Below are positions 6,433 through 17,109 of a stretch of 46,140 nt of DNA, piece by piece. This DNA comes from an uncultured Clostridia bacterium (GTDB lineage: Bacteria; Bacillota; Clostridia; Peptostreptococcales; Anaerovoracaceae), in contig CALWNX010000071.1 of the NCBI GenBank assembly GCA_944382925.1, forward strand, positions 1-46,140, read 5' to 3'. The notes below the pieces were generated by a model. The model ran no database searches. It was given only the letters and a program-made list of their open reading frames with translations, and was not told the DNA's origin. How positions within the stretch are numbered: the first letter of the stretch is position 1; each line of letters begins with the position of its first letter. Made by a program: the position numbers and the translations under genes.

Positions 6433-7092
6433 ATGGTCACGCTTGATTTTCTCAGCAACGATTATAAGGAAAAGAAAACGACGGCGCAGCTCGTCGAGGA
6501 AAAGATCGAGATCGACATCATCAGCGGCAGGCTGGCGCCCGGCAAGCGCATCAACGAGCGCGACCTGTGCGAAAAATACGGCCTCAGCCGCACGCCGATC
6601 AGAGAAATTCTGCGCCGCATCGAAGGAAACGGTCTGGTGCGTTCAATCCCAAACCGCGGCGTCTTTGCCGTCGGCCTCAGTCCGCAGGCCGTCGACGACC
6701 TCTACTACCTGAAAAGCATCCTCGAAGTCCAGTGCGTGCGCTGGGCCATCGAACGCATAGAGGAGCATCAGATGGAGATGCTGACCGAGACCTTTGATTT
6801 TATGCAGTTTTATACGCTCAGCAACGACCTTGGCAAGATCCTGCGCATAAACGACGGCTTCGACGCCATCATCTACGACGCGGCCCACAACCGCGAGCTG
6901 GAAGCCAGACTGAGAAGATACAGCTTTCTGCTCAAATATGCAAGCTCCGACATCAGTTATCCGCTCAATTACCTGCCGACAGTGCTGGAAGAACACCGCG
7001 CCATCTACGAAGCCTTCGTGGCCGGCGACGCCCAGGCCGGAGCCGAGGCTGCCGAAATCCATCTTTACAAGACCATGCTGCGGCGAAAATAG
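6433..7092 (+). CDS. GntR family transcriptional regulator (FadR/FCD subfamily)
   Basis: A 219-residue DNA-binding regulator. Residues 14-80 form the winged helix: INERDLCEKYGLSRTPIREILRRIEGNGLV is the classical GntR helix-turn-helix plus following helix, and NRGVFAV the wing. Residues 88-219 match the all-helical FCD ligand-binding domain, with metal/ligand residues likely in NDGFDAIIYDAAHN, LEEHRAIYEAF and the late EIHLYKTM (His) helix. The ligand is unknown; FCD members usually bind small organic acids. GGAGG precedes ATG 6433. The gene's end overlaps the convergent MATE gene by 28 bp. No metabolic operon lies next to it on the same strand, so the target is its own promoter and/or the divergent CAT-like gene. 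Confidence 0.88.
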   Translation: MVTLDFLSNDYKEKKTTAQLVEEKIEIDIISGRLAPGKRINERDLCEKYGLSRTPIREILRRIEGNGLVRSIPNRGVFAVGLSPQAVDDLYYLKSILEVQCVRWAIERIEEHQMEMLTETFDFMQFYTLSNDLGKILRINDGFDAIIYDAAHNRELEARLRRYSFLLKYASSDISYPLNYLPTVLEEHRAIYEAFVAGDAQAGAEAAEIHLYKTMLRRK

Positions 7093-8414
7093 AAGCGGAA
7101 AATGGCGAGACAAATCAGAGCCGAGAGCAGCGAGCCGGCTGCCGTAGCAAGTCCCATCGGCAGCAGCGTGTGCGGAAACAGCTGCGAAGTCAGATATGCG
7201 CCCGGCACGCGCACCAAAAGGATGGCGGCAATGTTATGCAGGAAGGAAAACAGCGACTTGCCGCAGGCGCAGAAATAGCCGCTGAAGCTGAAATGGATGC
7301 CGGCAAAGATGCAGTCGAAAACATAACCGCGCAGATACTGGCCGCCAAGCAGCACGACCATGGCTCCGCCCGCCTCGCTTTCGTCCGTAAAGGCCGCTAC
7401 GATCGGTTCGGCATACAGCCAGCATATCACGGTCGCAAGCACGCCGAAGCCGATGGCGATCAGGCAGGCGTAATAAAGCGTGCGCTTCGCCCTGTCGGCC
7501 TTTCCTGCGCCGATGTTCTGCGCGCCCAGCGCCGAAACTGTAGACAGCATCGAAGAAGGCACCAGAAAGAGAAAGCTGATGAACTTCTCCACGATGCCCA
7601 CCGCGGCCGCGTCGTTAAGTCCCCTCATGTTGGCGATCACCGTAATGATCATGAACGACACCTGAATAAAACCGTCCTGCACGGCGATCGGCGCGCCGAT
7701 CCGAAGCAGCCTGCCCATCACCGCTTTCTGCGGCCTCAGATCGCTTTTGCCAAGCGAAATACCGCTCTTTCTCCCCAGGATCACCGCCAGAGCGATCGCC
7801 GCACTCAGAGCCTGCGCCAGCGTCGTCGCCAGCGCCGCCCCCGCCGCTCCCATGCCGAGCGCGCCGATAAAGAGATAGTCGAGCGCTATATTGGCCAGGC
7901 AGGCAGCTGCTATAAAATACAGCGGGCTCTGCGAATCCCCCAGGCCGCGAAAGATCGAGCTGATGATGTTGTATGCCGTTATAAAAGGAATGCCCAAAAA
8001 GCAGATGGTCAGATAGCTGACAGTGTCGCTGACAGCCTCCGCCGGCGTAGCGATCAGCGCCGTCAGCGGTCTGACAAAAAGAAGCAAAAGAAACGTCAGC
8101 ACTGCCGACAGAGCGAGAAAAAGAAGCGCCGTATTGCCAATGCTGGCAGAAACGCCTTTTCTGTCGCCGGCGCCGACGGCCTGACCGATCGAAACCGTCG
8201 AGCCCATCGAAAGACCGACGATGATCACCGTCAGCATGTGCATGACCTGCGAGCCCACGGAGACGGCGGTCGTGCTGGCCACGCCTTCAAACTGACCGAT
8301 AATGAAAAGATCTGCCATACCGTAGAGCGTCTGCAGAAAATACGACAAAAGGTATGGCAGAGAAAAAACGATTATATTGTGAAAAACGCTGCCCTGCGTA
8401 AGATTTCTCTCCAA
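7065..8414 (-). CDS. MATE family efflux transporter
   Basis: A 449-residue inner-membrane protein with about 12 hydrophobic helices arranged as two homologous halves. The opening segment (LPYLLSYFLQTLYGMADLFIIG) and the middle-half equivalent (RIGAPIAVQDGFIQVSFMIIT) are typical MATE helix-1/helix-7 regions. MATE pumps extrude drugs or metabolites using Na+ or H+. The start is TTG at 8414, supported by GGAGGTG 7 nt upstream; no nearby ATG has a ribosome site. It follows mntP by 26 bp on the same strand, so the two exporters are probably co-transcribed from the mntP promoter. Substrate not predictable. Confidence 0.9.
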   Translation of the reverse strand: MERNLTQGSVFHNIIVFSLPYLLSYFLQTLYGMADLFIIGQFEGVASTTAVSVGSQVMHMLTVIIVGLSMGSTVSIGQAVGAGDRKGVSASIGNTALLFLALSAVLTFLLLLFVRPLTALIATPAEAVSDTVSYLTICFLGIPFITAYNIISSIFRGLGDSQSPLYFIAAACLANIALDYLFIGALGMGAAGAALATTLAQALSAAIALAVILGRKSGISLGKSDLRPQKAVMGRLLRIGAPIAVQDGFIQVSFMIITVIANMRGLNDAAAVGIVEKFISFLFLVPSSMLSTVSALGAQNIGAGKADRAKRTLYYACLIAIGFGVLATVICWLYAEPIVAAFTDESEAGGAMVVLLGGQYLRGYVFDCIFAGIHFSFSGYFCACGKSLFSFLHNIAAILLVRVPGAYLTSQLFPHTLLPMGLATAAGSLLSALICLAIFRFYFRRSMVL

Positions 8415-8440
8415 GTCGCTTCACCTCCGCCGCCGTAAGC

Positions 8441-9016
8441 TCAGGCGATAATGCCCAGATGCTCCAGCAATATCTTGGTCCCGATCAGGATCAGGATTAC
8501 GCCGCCCGCCAGGGTGGCTTTATTTTTATAGCGCGCGCCGAAGCGGTGACCGATCACCACGCCCAGAGCAGAAAGCAGCAGCGTGGTCAAGCCGATCGTC
8601 GCCACGGCCGAAATGATCTCGACCTTGAGAAAAGCAAAGGAAATTCCCACCGCCAAAGCGTCGATGCTGGTCGCAAGAGCCAGCATGAGGATCTCGCGCA
8701 GCCTGAGCCTGTCCTCCTTGACCGCACTTTCCTCCTCGCCCCCGTCTCTGACCACGTCGGCGATCATCTTGCCGCCGATGAAGGCCAGGAGCGCAAAGGC
8801 GATCCAGTGGTCGACAGAAACTATGTAATCCTCAAACTGTTTGCCCAGGAAATATCCTATCAGCGGCATCAGTGCCTGAAAGCCGCCGAAAAAGACGCCG
8901 ATCAGAAGAATATTTTCTGCGCTGGCCCTTCTCATGCTCAGTCCCTTGCAGACAGAAGCGGCAAAGGCGTCCATGGAAAGGCCGACGCCGATCATCAAAA
9001 CTTCAAAAAAACTCAT
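8441..9016 (-). CDS. mntP: Manganese efflux pump MntP
   Basis: A 191-residue protein with six hydrophobic helices, the size of E. coli MntP. The two repeat halves each carry the conserved membrane acidic motif: GVGLSMDAFAASV near residue 10-20 and ALATSIDALAVGISF near residue 115-130. MntP exports Mn2+ and protects from manganese excess. GGAGG lies 5 nt before ATG 9016, so this start is preferred over the one 27 bases upstream. The upstream region has a promoter, but I do not find the conserved core of a yybP-ykoY manganese riboswitch, which often precedes mntP. Confidence 0.9.
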   Translation of the reverse strand: MSFFEVLMIGVGLSMDAFAASVCKGLSMRRASAENILLIGVFFGGFQALMPLIGYFLGKQFEDYIVSVDHWIAFALLAFIGGKMIADVVRDGGEEESAVKEDRLRLREILMLALATSIDALAVGISFAFLKVEIISAVATIGLTTLLLSALGVVIGHRFGARYKNKATLAGGVILILIGTKILLEHLGIIA

Positions 9017-9054
9017 GTTGCCTCCAAAGTCCGTATGCTGCAAAATACCATTTA

Positions 9055-9083
9055 ATTTTACAACATTACAGACCCGGAGGCAA
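9055..9083 (-). promoter_or_regulatory. Promoter of mntP-MATE
   Basis: TTGCCT (9083..9078), a 17-nt spacer and TAAAAT (9060..9055) on the minus strand, about 40 nt before the mntP ATG. Confidence 0.55.
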
Positions 9084-9121
9084 CCGTTTATTGTTCTCTG
9101 TGCAAAATGTGCGCAGGACCG

Positions 9122-11713
<2,592 letters not shown>

Positions 11714-11743
11714 AAAATCACCCCTTCCAGTGCTTACAGGTAT

Positions 11744-11771
11744 ATTATACACCTGCAGAGGCAAATGTAAA
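11744..11771 (-). promoter_or_regulatory. clpB promoter
   Basis: TTTACA (11771..11766), a 16-nt spacer and a perfect TATAAT (11749..11744), about 30 nt before the clpB ATG. Confidence 0.7.
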
Positions 11772-11779
11772 CAACTTTT

Positions 11780-11806
11780 TTAGCACTCGACGTGTTAGAG
11801 TGCTGA
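11780..11806 (-). promoter_or_regulatory. CIRCE operator (HrcA site)
   Basis: TTAGCACTC, nine bases, GAGTGCTGA: 17 of 18 positions match the CIRCE inverted repeat TTAGCACTC-N9-GAGTGCTAA bound by the heat-shock repressor HrcA. It lies just upstream of the -35 box rather than between promoter and start codon. Confidence 0.93.
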
Positions 11807-11847
11807 TAATTTTATGCACGGCGCCGTGTTGCTGCGTTTCCCTCCCC

Positions 11848-11967
11848 CTGCGCTGCAGTGCCCCGGTGCTGCGATGTCGCGGTCCCCCTGCTAAACAATG
11901 TATTTTATCAAGTTTAGCAGGAGCGCTGCGACACAGGGCCCTGCGGCACAAGGTCACTGCAGCGCAG
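11848..11967. repeat. Long imperfect hairpin enclosing a family II 39-bp element
   Basis: The outer arms CTGCGCTGCAGTG (11848..11860) and CACTGCAGCGCAG (11955..11967) are a perfect 13-bp inverted repeat. At the centre is CCCCTGCTAAAC (11885..11896), 15 bases, GTTTAGCAGGAG (11912..11923), a 39-bp member of the element family found again at 35118-35413. The region between is GC-rich and partly self-complementary. It occupies the gap between clpB and the peptidase gene. Confidence 0.75.
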
Positions 11968-11986
11968 CACAGGGGTGCTGCGGCTC

Positions 11987-12703
11987 CTACAGCAGCAGAT
12001 CAGCGAAGAACAGCACTGCCGGAGTGAGGATTCTGCTCGTCACGTTGAAGATGATCAGCACCATGAGGATGTAGAAGCCGTTGCGGTACAGCGGATAGTA
12101 CCACGAATAGCGGTCCAGCCTGAAGATCTGCGTGATGATGCCGAAGCCGTCCAGCGGCGGCACCGGCAGAAGATTAAAGACCATCAGCACCAGATTGATC
12201 GTCATCATGTATTCGAGGATGTAAAAAAGTATCTCCATGCCCCCGGACATGAAGCCGTAGGTCGCTTGGAAAATCAGTCTGAGGCCGGCGGCAGAAAGAG
12301 CAGCGATGATGAAATTGGTCACCACGCCCGCCAGAGAGACCAGCAGTTCGTCAATGCGGCGGTGTTTATAATACGAAGGATTTATCTGCACGGGCTCGCC
12401 CCAGCCGAAGCCGGCAAAGAACAGAGCCAGAAAGCCGATCGGATCGATATGGCGCAGCGGATTGAGCGAAAGCCTGCCCTGCAGCTTGGGCGTCGGGTCG
12501 CCCAGCCAGTAAGAGACGAAGCCGTGCGCCGCCTCGTGAAAGGTCAGGCCGATCAGGATTCCCGGCAGCGAGAGAAGCTGCATCATCAGCCAGTCGCTCA
12601 GACTTCTGTGCGAAGAAAGCATGTTATTCACCAGCAGCACGAGGATGATTATCAAGATCGCCGGATTGACGTTGCGGAACATTCTGCGAAAATTTTCTTT
12701 CAT
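11987..12703 (-). CDS. Site-2 protease family membrane peptidase (M50, Rip/YwhC-like)
   Basis: A 238-residue membrane metalloprotease with five to six hydrophobic segments. The zinc-binding HEAAH (HExxH) sits in the segment GILIGLTFHEAAHGFVSYWLG, and the second ligand motif NLLPVPPLDG (third zinc ligand Asp) in a later segment. The size and motif spacing match the short M50 clade without a PDZ domain. Such enzymes cleave peptide bonds inside the membrane; the substrate is unknown. ATG 12703 (MKENF) has AGAGGA 6 nt upstream and is preferred to the codon nine residues earlier. It is divergent from the LysM gene, with an AT-rich 110-bp gap between them. Confidence 0.9.
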   Translation of the reverse strand: MKENFRRMFRNVNPAILIIILVLLVNNMLSSHRSLSDWLMMQLLSLPGILIGLTFHEAAHGFVSYWLGDPTPKLQGRLSLNPLRHIDPIGFLALFFAGFGWGEPVQINPSYYKHRRIDELLVSLAGVVTNFIIAALSAAGLRLIFQATYGFMSGGMEILFYILEYMMTINLVLMVFNLLPVPPLDGFGIITQIFRLDRYSWYYPLYRNGFYILMVLIIFNVTSRILTPAVLFFADLLL

Positions 12704-12813
12704 GTTTGGTCCTCTTTTTTTATTGATCACAATATTTTAGCACATTTTTCTAAACTGAAAATAATATATAGTAAGAAAAAAGGCTCCTTTGCCTGACTGA
12801 AAGGTGGTTTTTT

Positions 12814-13167
12814 ATGGATACATCTCTGGTTTGCATTGACGTTTATACGGTAAACGAAGGCGATACCCTGCACTCGATCGCAGAAAAATACGATCTGCCC
12901 GTCAGTCTGCTGATGCGCGTAAACGGTATCGACAATCCGTACAATTTGCAGATCGGCCTGCGCCTGTGCATACCCGGCACCGAGGATCAGCTGCCGGCGC
13001 CGGCACAGCAGCAAAGCCGCGGCCGCACGCACAGGGTGGCGGCCGGCGATACTCTCTACTTAATCGCCAAGAATTACCGCATCAAGCTCGATGATCTCAT
13101 GCGCGCCAATCCGCAGATCGATCCTTACAATCTGCTCATCGGCACCGAGCTCAACATCCCCTCGTAA
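12814..13167 (+). CDS. Double LysM-domain protein
   Basis: A 117-residue protein consisting almost only of two LysM modules, residues 9-53 (YTVNEGDTLHSIAEKY...GLRLCIP) and 72-116 (HRVAAGDTLYLIAKNY...GTELNIP), joined by a Gln/Ala/Pro linker. LysM binds N-acetylglucosamine glycans such as peptidoglycan. There is no signal peptide, so the protein either stays inside or reaches the wall by a non-Sec route; in a spore-former a coat or cortex protein assembled in the mother cell is plausible but not shown. GAAAGGTGG precedes the ATG. It stands alone, facing the 13-20 kb operon. Confidence 0.8.
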   Translation: MDTSLVCIDVYTVNEGDTLHSIAEKYDLPVSLLMRVNGIDNPYNLQIGLRLCIPGTEDQLPAPAQQQSRGRTHRVAAGDTLYLIAKNYRIKLDDLMRANPQIDPYNLLIGTELNIPS

Positions 13168-13176
13168 ACCGCAAAA

Positions 13177-13195
13177 GCCGGCCGGAAAGGCCGGC
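13177..13195. terminator. Convergent hairpin between LysM gene and gatD1
   Basis: GCCGGCC, loop GGAAA, GGCCGGC. Read on the minus strand it is followed by TTTTGC, so it may end the gatD1 operon; on the plus strand no T-run follows. Confidence 0.45.
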
Positions 13196-13221
13196 CGGCG
13201 CACCTTTGTACATATGAAGGG

Positions 13222-14010
13222 TTAATACGTGAAGCCGGTATTGGGGTCGGAATACTCCTTAAGCCGCGTCAGGTAGGCGTCCATGGCGGCTTCTTCGTAG
13301 GCCAGCTCTGTGCCGGTCTTTCCCAGCACATGCGCAATGAACCAGCGCGTAAAAGGCGGGTTGAGGATCAGAAACGGACCGATGATATAAGTGAAAAAGA
13401 GGTTGCCGCGTCTGATTCCTTCGTACTTGACGTCGGGATTCATGGCGTAGCCGCGCTCTGTCGTAAACAGAGCCTGGTCGGCCAGATCGCCGTAGCCGAA
13501 GCCGAACACCGTCTTAAAGCCTACGATTTTAAGAGGCTCACTGCCGCTCGCGCCGGCAGCGTTCTCGCCGGCAGCGTTCTCGCCGGCAGCGCTCGCGCCC
13601 TCGGGCGGAATAAACTCGCCCAGATACAGCGAATTGTAGCGCTTGCGCGCCTTTCTGCGGGCGGAAAAATCAAGCAGGCAAAGCCCATCCGCTACTTTCT
13701 CGCCTTCCTCAACGATTTCGCGGGCAAAGATCTCGCCGGCGTTACCGGTCAGGAGAAAATTCACTCCCTCCTCGATCGCCGCCTCAAGCATCTCCCGGTA
13801 CGGCCGCAGGGCCTCAATCGCCAGCAGCTGGCCGCGCTCGGTCGTCGTGCCCATGTAGATGAGATCCGGCCTTTCCCTGGCGAAGAGCGGCTCGTCTTTG
13901 AGGCTCGTCTCAACGATCTCCGCCTCTGGCAGACAGGCCTTGAGATAGCGCACGTTGGCCAGATCTCCGTAGAGATTGCAGATCTCCGGAAAAAGAACTT
14001 CTATCTTCAT
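13222..14010 (-). CDS. GatD-like protein 1, glutaminase residues missing
   Basis: A 262-residue protein aligning by eye with GatD, the class-I glutamine amidotransferase partner of MurT: LFPEICNLYGDLANVRYL at the start, DLIYMGTTTERGQ, AIEEGVNFLLTGNAGEIF, GLCLLDF, and IIGPFLILNP near residue 210. In active GatD the third block reads ICGGYQFLG with the nucleophile Cys; here that position is Gly89. The catalytic His of the HGP motif is Ile210. So hydrolysis of glutamine is not expected. Residues 140-155 contain three AAGEN-like repeats encoded by a 15-bp minisatellite. It overlaps murT1 by 4 bp (ATGA) and is last in the operon. Likely a structural partner of the neighbouring ligase; role inferred. 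Confidence 0.8.
   Translation of the reverse strand: MKIEVLFPEICNLYGDLANVRYLKACLPEAEIVETSLKDEPLFARERPDLIYMGTTTERGQLLAIEALRPYREMLEAAIEEGVNFLLTGNAGEIFAREIVEEGEKVADGLCLLDFSARRKARKRYNSLYLGEFIPPEGASAAGENAAGENAAGASGSEPLKIVGFKTVFGFGYGDLADQALFTTERGYAMNPDVKYEGIRRGNLFFTYIIGPFLILNPPFTRWFIAHVLGKTGTELAYEEAAMDAYLTRLKEYSDPNTGFTY
13551..13595. repeat. 15-bp minisatellite inside gatD1
   Basis: Three head-to-tail copies of CGCCGGCAGCGTTCT, the last with two changes. The unit length is a multiple of three, so it adds five-residue AAGEN repeats without breaking the frame. Confidence 0.9.
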
Positions 14011-15389
14011 GCCCTCTCACCTCTCTCCCTGATCTCATTTTCAATCCTTGCCGCCACCTGATTGCACAAGGTGATAGAGTCGGTGCCGTAAAGGATGTAA
14101 ATGTCCGTCTTGCCGGCAAGCTTCAGCTTCCCTGGCGCATCCAGCTCATGCTCGGCAAACGAGATGCGGCTGTCGTCGATGCCGGCCATCTTCAGACGCA
14201 GATAATAATCCTTGGCCCGCGGTCCGGTCACGACGATGTTTTTGATGTTTTCACGATTGAGGAATTCAAAATCAGCGTCGTAGAGCCAGCAGACGTTTTC
14301 CGACCAGTGACGGCTGTCGGAAAGGTTGTTCATCATCAGGATCAGCTCCTTGTCGCCCGGCCGGCCGGACACGTAATCGAAAGCGCGCGAGGTGCCCAGA
14401 GAATTTCTGTCCTTGGACATCTGCTTGATGATGCGAAAATCGCCCAGCTCCTTAACGTCAAAGCGGCTCTTGACGATCTCGATCTTTTGCAGCAGCTCGG
14501 CAATCCTTTCGCGGCTGTAGCAGAGCTCGCGGAAAAGCGCCACGATCGCCACCACGTTGTATATGTTGAAAACGCTGTCGTTGAGCAGGCGGTAGCAAAA
14601 GACGCTGCCATCGCGCTCGGCTATCTCGATCGTCATCTGCTCAAGATCGGCGTTCTGCCCTTCGTAATCGCACTGCGGAGACTTGAAACCGCACGTCGGG
14701 CAGTAAGCCTTGCCGATGTGATGGTAACGGCGCTGCGTATACTTTAACAGACTGCTGCAGCGCGGGCAGATGCGCAGGTCGTTGACCAGGTTGATGCAGT
14801 CGGTCACGTCGGTGTCAAGGCTCTTGATGCCGAAATACTTCCTTTCGTTGTCAGGCGCGATGCTGCTGGCGATCAGATCGTCGCCGTTGAGCAGCAGCTT
14901 AGTGGCGGAAGGCATCTCCTCCGTCAGGATGCGGGCGATGTACTCAGGATGCCCGTTTCTCATGATCGAATCCCGGGTCAGATTGTTGATCAAAAGCCAG
15001 TCAGGCTTTATAGCCGGGAAAGTGAGCGGCGCCGATCTTTCGTCCATTTCCAGCACAGCCGTATCGTATTTGAGGCCGCCGAAAATCCCCGTCCCCAGCA
15101 CAAATGAAGTAGCCAGGCCGGTGTGGATATTGGAGCCGAGACTGTTGTTGAGGACGGCGATGCCGTCTGCCTTGAACATATCGATGGCCAGATTGCAGAC
15201 CGTGGTCTTGCCGTTGGTGCCGGTAATACCGATGACGCGGGCCGGCTTTTTTACCTGCCAGAGAAAATCGGGACATATTTTGAGCGCCACGATACCGGGA
15301 AAATTCGTGCCGTTGTGCCTGGTTATCTTCAAGGCGATGATGGACAGCTTGGCCGCCCACAGCGCCAGATAAAATCTCAGTCTTTTCAT
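14007..15389 (-). CDS. murT: MurT-like Mur ligase (copy 1)
   Basis: A 460-residue Mur-ligase-family enzyme. Residues 57-63 GTNGKTT form the ATP-binding loop. Cys208, Cys211, Cys230 and Cys233 (CPRC...CPTCGF) form the zinc ribbon inserted in the middle domain of MurT. The C-terminal DUF1727-type domain carries WLYDADFEFLN. Canonical MurT, together with GatD, amidates the D-glutamate of lipid II. Here the GatD partner lacks glutaminase residues, so the nucleophile may be free ammonia or something else. SD GAAGGA lies 9 nt before the ATG. It follows the ATP-grasp gene by 5 bp and overlaps gatD1 by 4 bp. About 35-40 % similar by eye to the second MurT at 17106. Confidence 0.85.
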   Translation of the reverse strand: MKRLRFYLALWAAKLSIIALKITRHNGTNFPGIVALKICPDFLWQVKKPARVIGITGTNGKTTVCNLAIDMFKADGIAVLNNSLGSNIHTGLATSFVLGTGIFGGLKYDTAVLEMDERSAPLTFPAIKPDWLLINNLTRDSIMRNGHPEYIARILTEEMPSATKLLLNGDDLIASSIAPDNERKYFGIKSLDTDVTDCINLVNDLRICPRCSSLLKYTQRRYHHIGKAYCPTCGFKSPQCDYEGQNADLEQMTIEIAERDGSVFCYRLLNDSVFNIYNVVAIVALFRELCYSRERIAELLQKIEIVKSRFDVKELGDFRIIKQMSKDRNSLGTSRAFDYVSGRPGDKELILMMNNLSDSRHWSENVCWLYDADFEFLNRENIKNIVVTGPRAKDYYLRLKMAGIDDSRISFAEHELDAPGKLKLAGKTDIYILYGTDSITLCNQVAARIENEIRERGERA

Positions 15390-15394
15390 ATTAT

Positions 15395-16393
15395 CTATTC
15401 CTTCATTGCTGCCAGCATCGCCCCGTAGGTGCCGAGGTTAAGCTTCGGATACTGCGAAAGGTCCTGTCCCGGGTAGCTGTTTCCCTCGATCAGCAAAGGT
15501 CCCTGCTCGCGGTCAAGGGCAATGTCCCAGGCCACATACCTGATCTGCGGCACCACTCTGGCAGCCTCGTCTATCATGGCGCTGATTTCATCCCACAGCG
15601 GAATCTTAAAGCCCTTGATCTTGGTACCCGTCTCCGGATGACACTCATAATTGTCTCTGAACTTATCATAGCCGTCCGAGGCGACAGTACCAGTCTTTAC
15701 GTCAAGGATCCCCGAAATGCCTCCATGGTTAAAATTATCCACGACGTTCTTGCCACGTCCCATGCGCAGACAGCCAGCGGCAAAGTTTACCTTATCGCCG
15801 CAGAGGATGGTGACGATCCTGACGGTGTTGACCGAGCCCGGGAAAAGAGCCTTCATCTCGTCGCTCTGCTCAACGACCTCTTCCACCAGAAAGGCCTTCT
15901 GCGCCAGCAGCTGCTCAAAAAGCTGCCGTGGCTCATGATCCTTCATGTAATAGATGTCGATACCCTTGCCGCAGGAAAGATCAAGCGGTTTGGCAATGAG
16001 CTTTTCCTTATCGGCGATGAATTTTTCAAATTCAGAAAAATTATCCTCTTTTAGCAGCAGCCAGTCTCGCTTGACAAATTTAGCGAATTTTTCGTTAAAA
16101 ACAGCCTTATCCTCAAAATAGAAGGCGTAGCTCTGATCGTTAAGCATTTTGACCAGATCGTTGTTCTTGGAAATCGTCAGTACGTTGGCGCGCTCGGCAG
16201 CGTTCATGTCGTACATCGCAAAGGTCTCGTAATCAATGTAGCCGGACCCGTATTTTGCCGAGCAGACCAGGCAGTCGGCCAGTACCAGCGGCCAGGGCTT
16301 GCCGTTTACCTTGCTCACGCGCTTGGCAGACTCCTTAAAACCTCCGTAATTGATATTTTTCATCCTTTTGAGAACAAACTTTAAATTGATCAT
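15395..16393 (-). CDS. ATP-grasp protein (sugar-transfer-associated type)
   Basis: A 332-residue soluble protein. Features of the ATP-grasp fold: IAKPLDLSCGKGIDIY (phosphate-binding lysine and glycine-rich loop, near residue 135), FLVEEVVEQ (adenine-binding strand), NTVRIVTI, and YVAWDIALD...LLIEGNSYPG near the C-terminus with the metal-binding Glu/Asn. This order resembles the ATPgrasp_ST family seen in surface-polysaccharide clusters. ATP-grasp enzymes form amide or thioester bonds through an acyl-phosphate. Placed between two MurT/GatD-like pairs (14 bp and 5 bp gaps), it likely adds an amino acid or amine to the same envelope precursor; this is inference. SD GGGAGAGAT before ATG. Confidence 0.8.
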   Translation of the reverse strand: MINLKFVLKRMKNINYGGFKESAKRVSKVNGKPWPLVLADCLVCSAKYGSGYIDYETFAMYDMNAAERANVLTISKNNDLVKMLNDQSYAFYFEDKAVFNEKFAKFVKRDWLLLKEDNFSEFEKFIADKEKLIAKPLDLSCGKGIDIYYMKDHEPRQLFEQLLAQKAFLVEEVVEQSDEMKALFPGSVNTVRIVTILCGDKVNFAAGCLRMGRGKNVVDNFNHGGISGILDVKTGTVASDGYDKFRDNYECHPETGTKIKGFKIPLWDEISAMIDEAARVVPQIRYVAWDIALDREQGPLLIEGNSYPGQDLSQYPKLNLGTYGAMLAAMKE

Positions 16394-16407
16394 ATCTCTC
16401 CCACCCC

Positions 16408-17109
16408 CTACTTCATTGTTCTTTTCAGCTCGGCCAATCTGTATTCATAAGCCTCGATTGCTTCTTTTTCAAAGCAGAGCCGCTCTTCCAGCCCCAGTCT
16501 GGCAAGCAGCTCCTTGGTAAAGTACGGATTGAGAATCAGGAACGGTCCCAGCGAATAGGTGGCAAAGAAGTTGTGCACATGGATGCCTTCTCGCATGGTC
16601 TTCGGATTCATGCCGATCCCCTTCTGTACTTCGATAAAGCAGTCGTCAAAGTCGCCGTAGGCAAAGGAAAACTGACTCTTATGCCCCAGCATCGCAAGTC
16701 CGTTATAAGTGCCGATCATCTGCGAATTGTGCCGGTCCCTGTCCATGTATCTTTCGGCATAAAAGTCAAAAAGTCCCAGCGCTTCTATCTCGCGCTCTCC
16801 GTCTCGAATGTAACAGCCGAAGATCTCAAGCGCATTGCCCGTCACCAGAAAGATGACATCGCCTTCGATCAGCTCGCGGATTCTCTCTTTATATGGCCTG
16901 AGGATATTGATGATCTGCTCCTGCTTGCGCTCCGTCGTCGCTCCCAGATAGATCATATCGACGTCGCTGTGGACAAACGCAGGCTCGGTATGATTATCAG
17001 TCCTGATGATCTCAAGCTGCTCCGGCGCACAGCGGCGCAGATACTCTATGTTGTAGGCTTCCCCGTAAATATTGCAGAAATCAGGAAAAAGCACTTCTAT
17101 TCGCTTCAT
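16408..17109 (-). CDS. GatD-like protein 2, glutaminase residues missing
   Basis: A 233-residue paralogue of the protein at 13222. Shared blocks: RIEVLFPDFCNIYGEAYNI, DMIYLGATTERKQ, VIFLVTGNALEIFG, LGLFDFYAER, and SLGPFLILNP. The position of the GatD nucleophile Cys is Gly91 and the catalytic His of HGP is Leu187. Both paralogues keep the same TGNA and GPFLILNP replacements, so the loss is an old, selected state and not random decay. It overlaps murT2 by 4 bp (ATGA) and is followed after 14 bp by the ATP-grasp gene. It lacks the minisatellite found in copy 1. Probably a non-catalytic subunit of the MurT2 ligase. Confidence 0.8.
   Translation of the reverse strand: MKRIEVLFPDFCNIYGEAYNIEYLRRCAPEQLEIIRTDNHTEPAFVHSDVDMIYLGATTERKQEQIINILRPYKERIRELIEGDVIFLVTGNALEIFGCYIRDGEREIEALGLFDFYAERYMDRDRHNSQMIGTYNGLAMLGHKSQFSFAYGDFDDCFIEVQKGIGMNPKTMREGIHVHNFFATYSLGPFLILNPYFTKELLARLGLEERLCFEKEAIEAYEYRLAELKRTMK

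Noticed and set aside
9017-9121. yybP-ykoY manganese riboswitch before mntP
   Set aside because: The leader after the promoter is only about 40 bases and lacks the conserved loop sequences.
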